A stretch of DNA of 64,000 bases. It comes from LZORAL124-50-18 sp051208045. GTDB taxonomy: Bacteria; Pseudomonadota; Gammaproteobacteria; Pseudomonadales; Oleiphilaceae. Shown in pieces: positions 62,349 to 64,000 of the stretch; within the stretch, counting starts at the first letter, position 1, and each line of letters opens with the position of its first letter. The position numbers and the translations under genes are program-made. The notes under the pieces are model-generated. The model saw only the letters and a program-made list of their open reading frames with translations, had not been told where the DNA came from and did not search any database. The DNA lies in the NCBI GenBank assembly GCA_051208045.1, contig JBPJFY010000016.1:1-64000 (forward strand), in the 5' to 3' direction.

Positions 62349-63130
62349 ACCCCATTTCCTTTCGGCCCGGATTCAGACAGTTTTTCCCGGACTTCCAGCG
62401 GCACATAACTCGCCAGAATATCAGCGATCAACCGGGGATTCTGACCTTGCATAATGCCCTGAAGGCTCGCCAGCACCAACGTCATATTGCGGTGCTCTTC
62501 GTCGGATTTCATTTTCAACTTGTCGGCCAGCGGCAAGGCAAAGAGCTGAGCAATGAAGGCACCGTAAAAGGTCGTCAGCAGCGCGATGGCCATGGCCGGC
62601 CCAATGGAACTCGGGTCTTCCATGTTGTTCAGCATCTGCACCAGGCCAACCAGTGTTCCCAGCATGCCCAGTGCCGGCGCGGAATCGCCAATACCTCGAA
62701 ACAACCGTTCAGCCGCATCATAGCGCACCATGGACTGATCGATCTCCTGCATCATCACCGTTTCCACAAATTCCGGTGGGTGACCATCCACACACAAATT
62801 TATGGTCTTACGCAGAAACGGATTCTCCGTGTGATAGTCTTCCAGCCCAAGGATGCCGTCTTTTCGGACCTTGGTGCCCAGCTGACGTAACTCCAGTATC
62901 AAGGGAATCGGGCGCAGGGTTTGATCCAGAAAGGTGGTTCGAAAAGCAAGTCGAAAAGCATCCATCATGGCAGACAGCGGGAACTTCACCAGCGTGACCG
63001 CCAGAGTGCCGAACACCACAATGGCGATGCCGGGGCCATTGGCAAAATCCCAGATTTCAGAGCCCGAAAGAATCGCGGTAACGACAATCGTAATGGCCGA
63101 GATCAACCCGACCAGAGTAGTAATATCCAT
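62345..63130 (-). CDS. motA: MotA/PomA-type flagellar stator subunit
   Basis: A 261-residue four-helix membrane protein. Conserved text: GPGIAIVVFGTLAVTLVKFPLSAM, GLEDYHTENPFLRKTINLCVDG, the cytoplasmic charged loop MVRYDAAERLFRGIGDSAPALGMLGTLVGLVQML, and AMAIALLTTFYGAFIAQLFALPLADKL. Its length and the GMLGTLVGLVQ helix resemble PomA/MotC rather than the 295-residue E. coli MotA. The stator drives flagellar rotation with ion flow. Overlap with motB as ATGA shows coupling. Confidence 0.92.
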   Translation of the reverse strand: MDITTLVGLISAITIVVTAILSGSEIWDFANGPGIAIVVFGTLAVTLVKFPLSAMMDAFRLAFRTTFLDQTLRPIPLILELRQLGTKVRKDGILGLEDYHTENPFLRKTINLCVDGHPPEFVETVMMQEIDQSMVRYDAAERLFRGIGDSAPALGMLGTLVGLVQMLNNMEDPSSIGPAMAIALLTTFYGAFIAQLFALPLADKLKMKSDEEHRNMTLVLASLQGIMQGQNPRLIADILASYVPLEVREKLSESGPKGNGV

Positions 63131-63181
63131 GCGTGCGCCTGCTTGTCCTTCCTGAAAGAAGTCAACAGCGAGACGAACGCA

Positions 63182-63994
63182 TCAGTAAGACCGTAAATAC
63201 GCCATCACAGGCTGGGTCTCCGGCCGTACACCTCGCCACAACAAAAACGCTTCCGCCGCCTGTTCGACCAACATGCCCAGGCCATCGATTTGTCGGGCAC
63301 TTCCCTGCTTGCATGCCCAGGCATTAAACGCCGTAGGTGCTTCGCCATAAAGCATATCGTAGGTCACCGTATGGCTCGCCAGTGAGGAAGTCGGTATGGG
63401 TGGTACATCCCCCGTCAAACCCGCAGAAGTACCATTAATAATAGTATCAAATTCCCCGGTTAGCGCACTAAATGCGCAGGCCTGCAATGCGCCAAAGGCG
63501 GCGAATTCCCGCACCAGAGTCTCCGCCTTTTCTACCGTTCGATTCGCGACGACGATAGTCGAAGGTTGACAATCCAACAACGGTTTCAATACACCACGCA
63601 CCGCGCCGCCAGCCCCCAGGAGCAGGATGCGTTGGCCGGACAAATCCAATCCATGGTTTACGGTCAAATCCCGCACCAGGCCGATTCCGTCGGTATTATC
63701 ACCGCAGACTTCCCCCTGATCATTGACATACACGGTGTTCACTGCGCCGGCCAGCGCTGCGCGCTCCGAGCGATGTTGCACCCAGTGTGCGGCCTTTTCC
63801 TTAAACGGCACGGTAACGTTGAATCCTTTGCCCCCCTGAGCCAGGAAACGGGCCGCTTCAGTTTCAAACCCATCCACAGGAGGCTGAACTGCCGTGTATT
63901 CCATATCCTGTTCAGTTTGACGCGCAAACTGACTGTGAATCAAAGGCGACTTGCTGTGCCCGATGGGGTGACCAAAAACCGCATAAACATCCAT
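63182..63994 (-). CDS. aroE: shikimate dehydrogenase
   Basis: A 270-residue NADP-dependent enzyme reducing 3-dehydroshikimate to shikimate in aromatic amino-acid synthesis. [19 protein letters not shown] opens the protein; catalytic Lys65 is in [11 protein letters not shown] and Asp102 in GDNTDGIGL. The NADP site is [16 protein letters not shown] followed by [10 protein letters not shown]. The gene is complete, starting seven bases inside the window edge. Confidence 0.96.
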   Translation of the reverse strand: MDVYAVFGHPIGHSKSPLIHSQFARQTEQDMEYTAVQPPVDGFETEAARFLAQGGKGFNVTVPFKEKAAHWVQHRSERAALAGAVNTVYVNDQGEVCGDNTDGIGLVRDLTVNHGLDLSGQRILLLGAGGAVRGVLKPLLDCQPSTIVVANRTVEKAETLVREFAAFGALQACAFSALTGEFDTIINGTSAGLTGDVPPIPTSSLASHTVTYDMLYGEAPTAFNAWACKQGSARQIDGLGMLVEQAAEAFLLWRGVRPETQPVMAYLRSY

Positions 63995-64000
63995 CTCGTG

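Noticed and set aside
1..64000. Search for CRISPR arrays, tRNA/rRNA genes, insertion sequences, integrases, phage genes and classic defence systems
   Set aside because: None was recognised; the only conflict-type module is the putative toxin-immunity cassette at 26.4-28.0 kb.

Overview
The window reads as chromosomal DNA of a Gammaproteobacterium close to the Oceanospirillales/Pseudomonadales. The inference rests on HexR-controlled Entner-Doudoroff genes, an Rsd/AlgQ protein, a PA4642-family protein, a ribosome modulation factor, YheS-type ABC-F, a PomAB-like stator, abundant c-di-GMP proteins and a polyamine importer, in DNA mostly near 55-58% GC by spot counts. No rRNA, tRNA, CRISPR array, insertion sequence or prophage was seen. 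Genus cannot be fixed from the sequence alone.

Layout. 0.2-5.2 kb is a lower-GC accessory-looking block: a DUF4185-like lipoprotein, a PagL-like lipid A deacylase overlapping a methyltransferase, an AraC regulator, a DUF1287 protein and a DUF2846 lipoprotein. 5.3-12.6 kb is central metabolism: metE, then zwf-pgl-eda (minus strand) divergent from hexR, with good HexR operators between them and a strong terminator after eda. 12.8-16.8 kb is potFGHI with a terminator-like hairpin between potF and potG. 16.9-23.3 kb holds a dienoyl-CoA-isomerase-like crotonase, a coiled-coil DUF2325 protein, a short MalT-like LuxR regulator, ETF-ubiquinone oxidoreductase preceded by three exact MalT boxes, and a LysE exporter. 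23.5-26.0 kb is lamB plus two secreted probable carbohydrate-binding proteins.

26.1-28.0 kb is a compositionally mosaic cassette that looks like a polymorphic toxin with its immunity gene and a gene remnant. 28-41 kb carries an outer-membrane protein, two c-di-GMP proteins, rep, a BASS transporter, tex and gshA. 41-50.4 kb is housekeeping: rmf, a FliL-like protein, dsbB, rsd, a WD40 lipoprotein, an FkpA-like isomerase, yheS, a HopJ-family protein, ppx and trxA. 50.4-57.7 kb has a NarL-type regulator, mobA, a hemerythrin, an isochorismatase-like hydrolase, an unannotated 45-codon ORF under two overlapping LexA boxes, an orphan solute-binding protein, a YfbR-like phosphohydrolase and a stand-alone molybdopterin oxidoreductase. 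57.7-64 kb has a sirtuin, a SETD3/Rubisco-LSMT-like SET protein, queE-queC, a PA4642 protein, motAB-type stator genes and aroE.

Most noteworthy are the toxin-immunity cassette, the SOS-controlled small ORF, the MalT-box/ETF-QO arrangement, the perfect inverted repeat over the start of the MalT-like gene, and the bacterial SET-domain protein.
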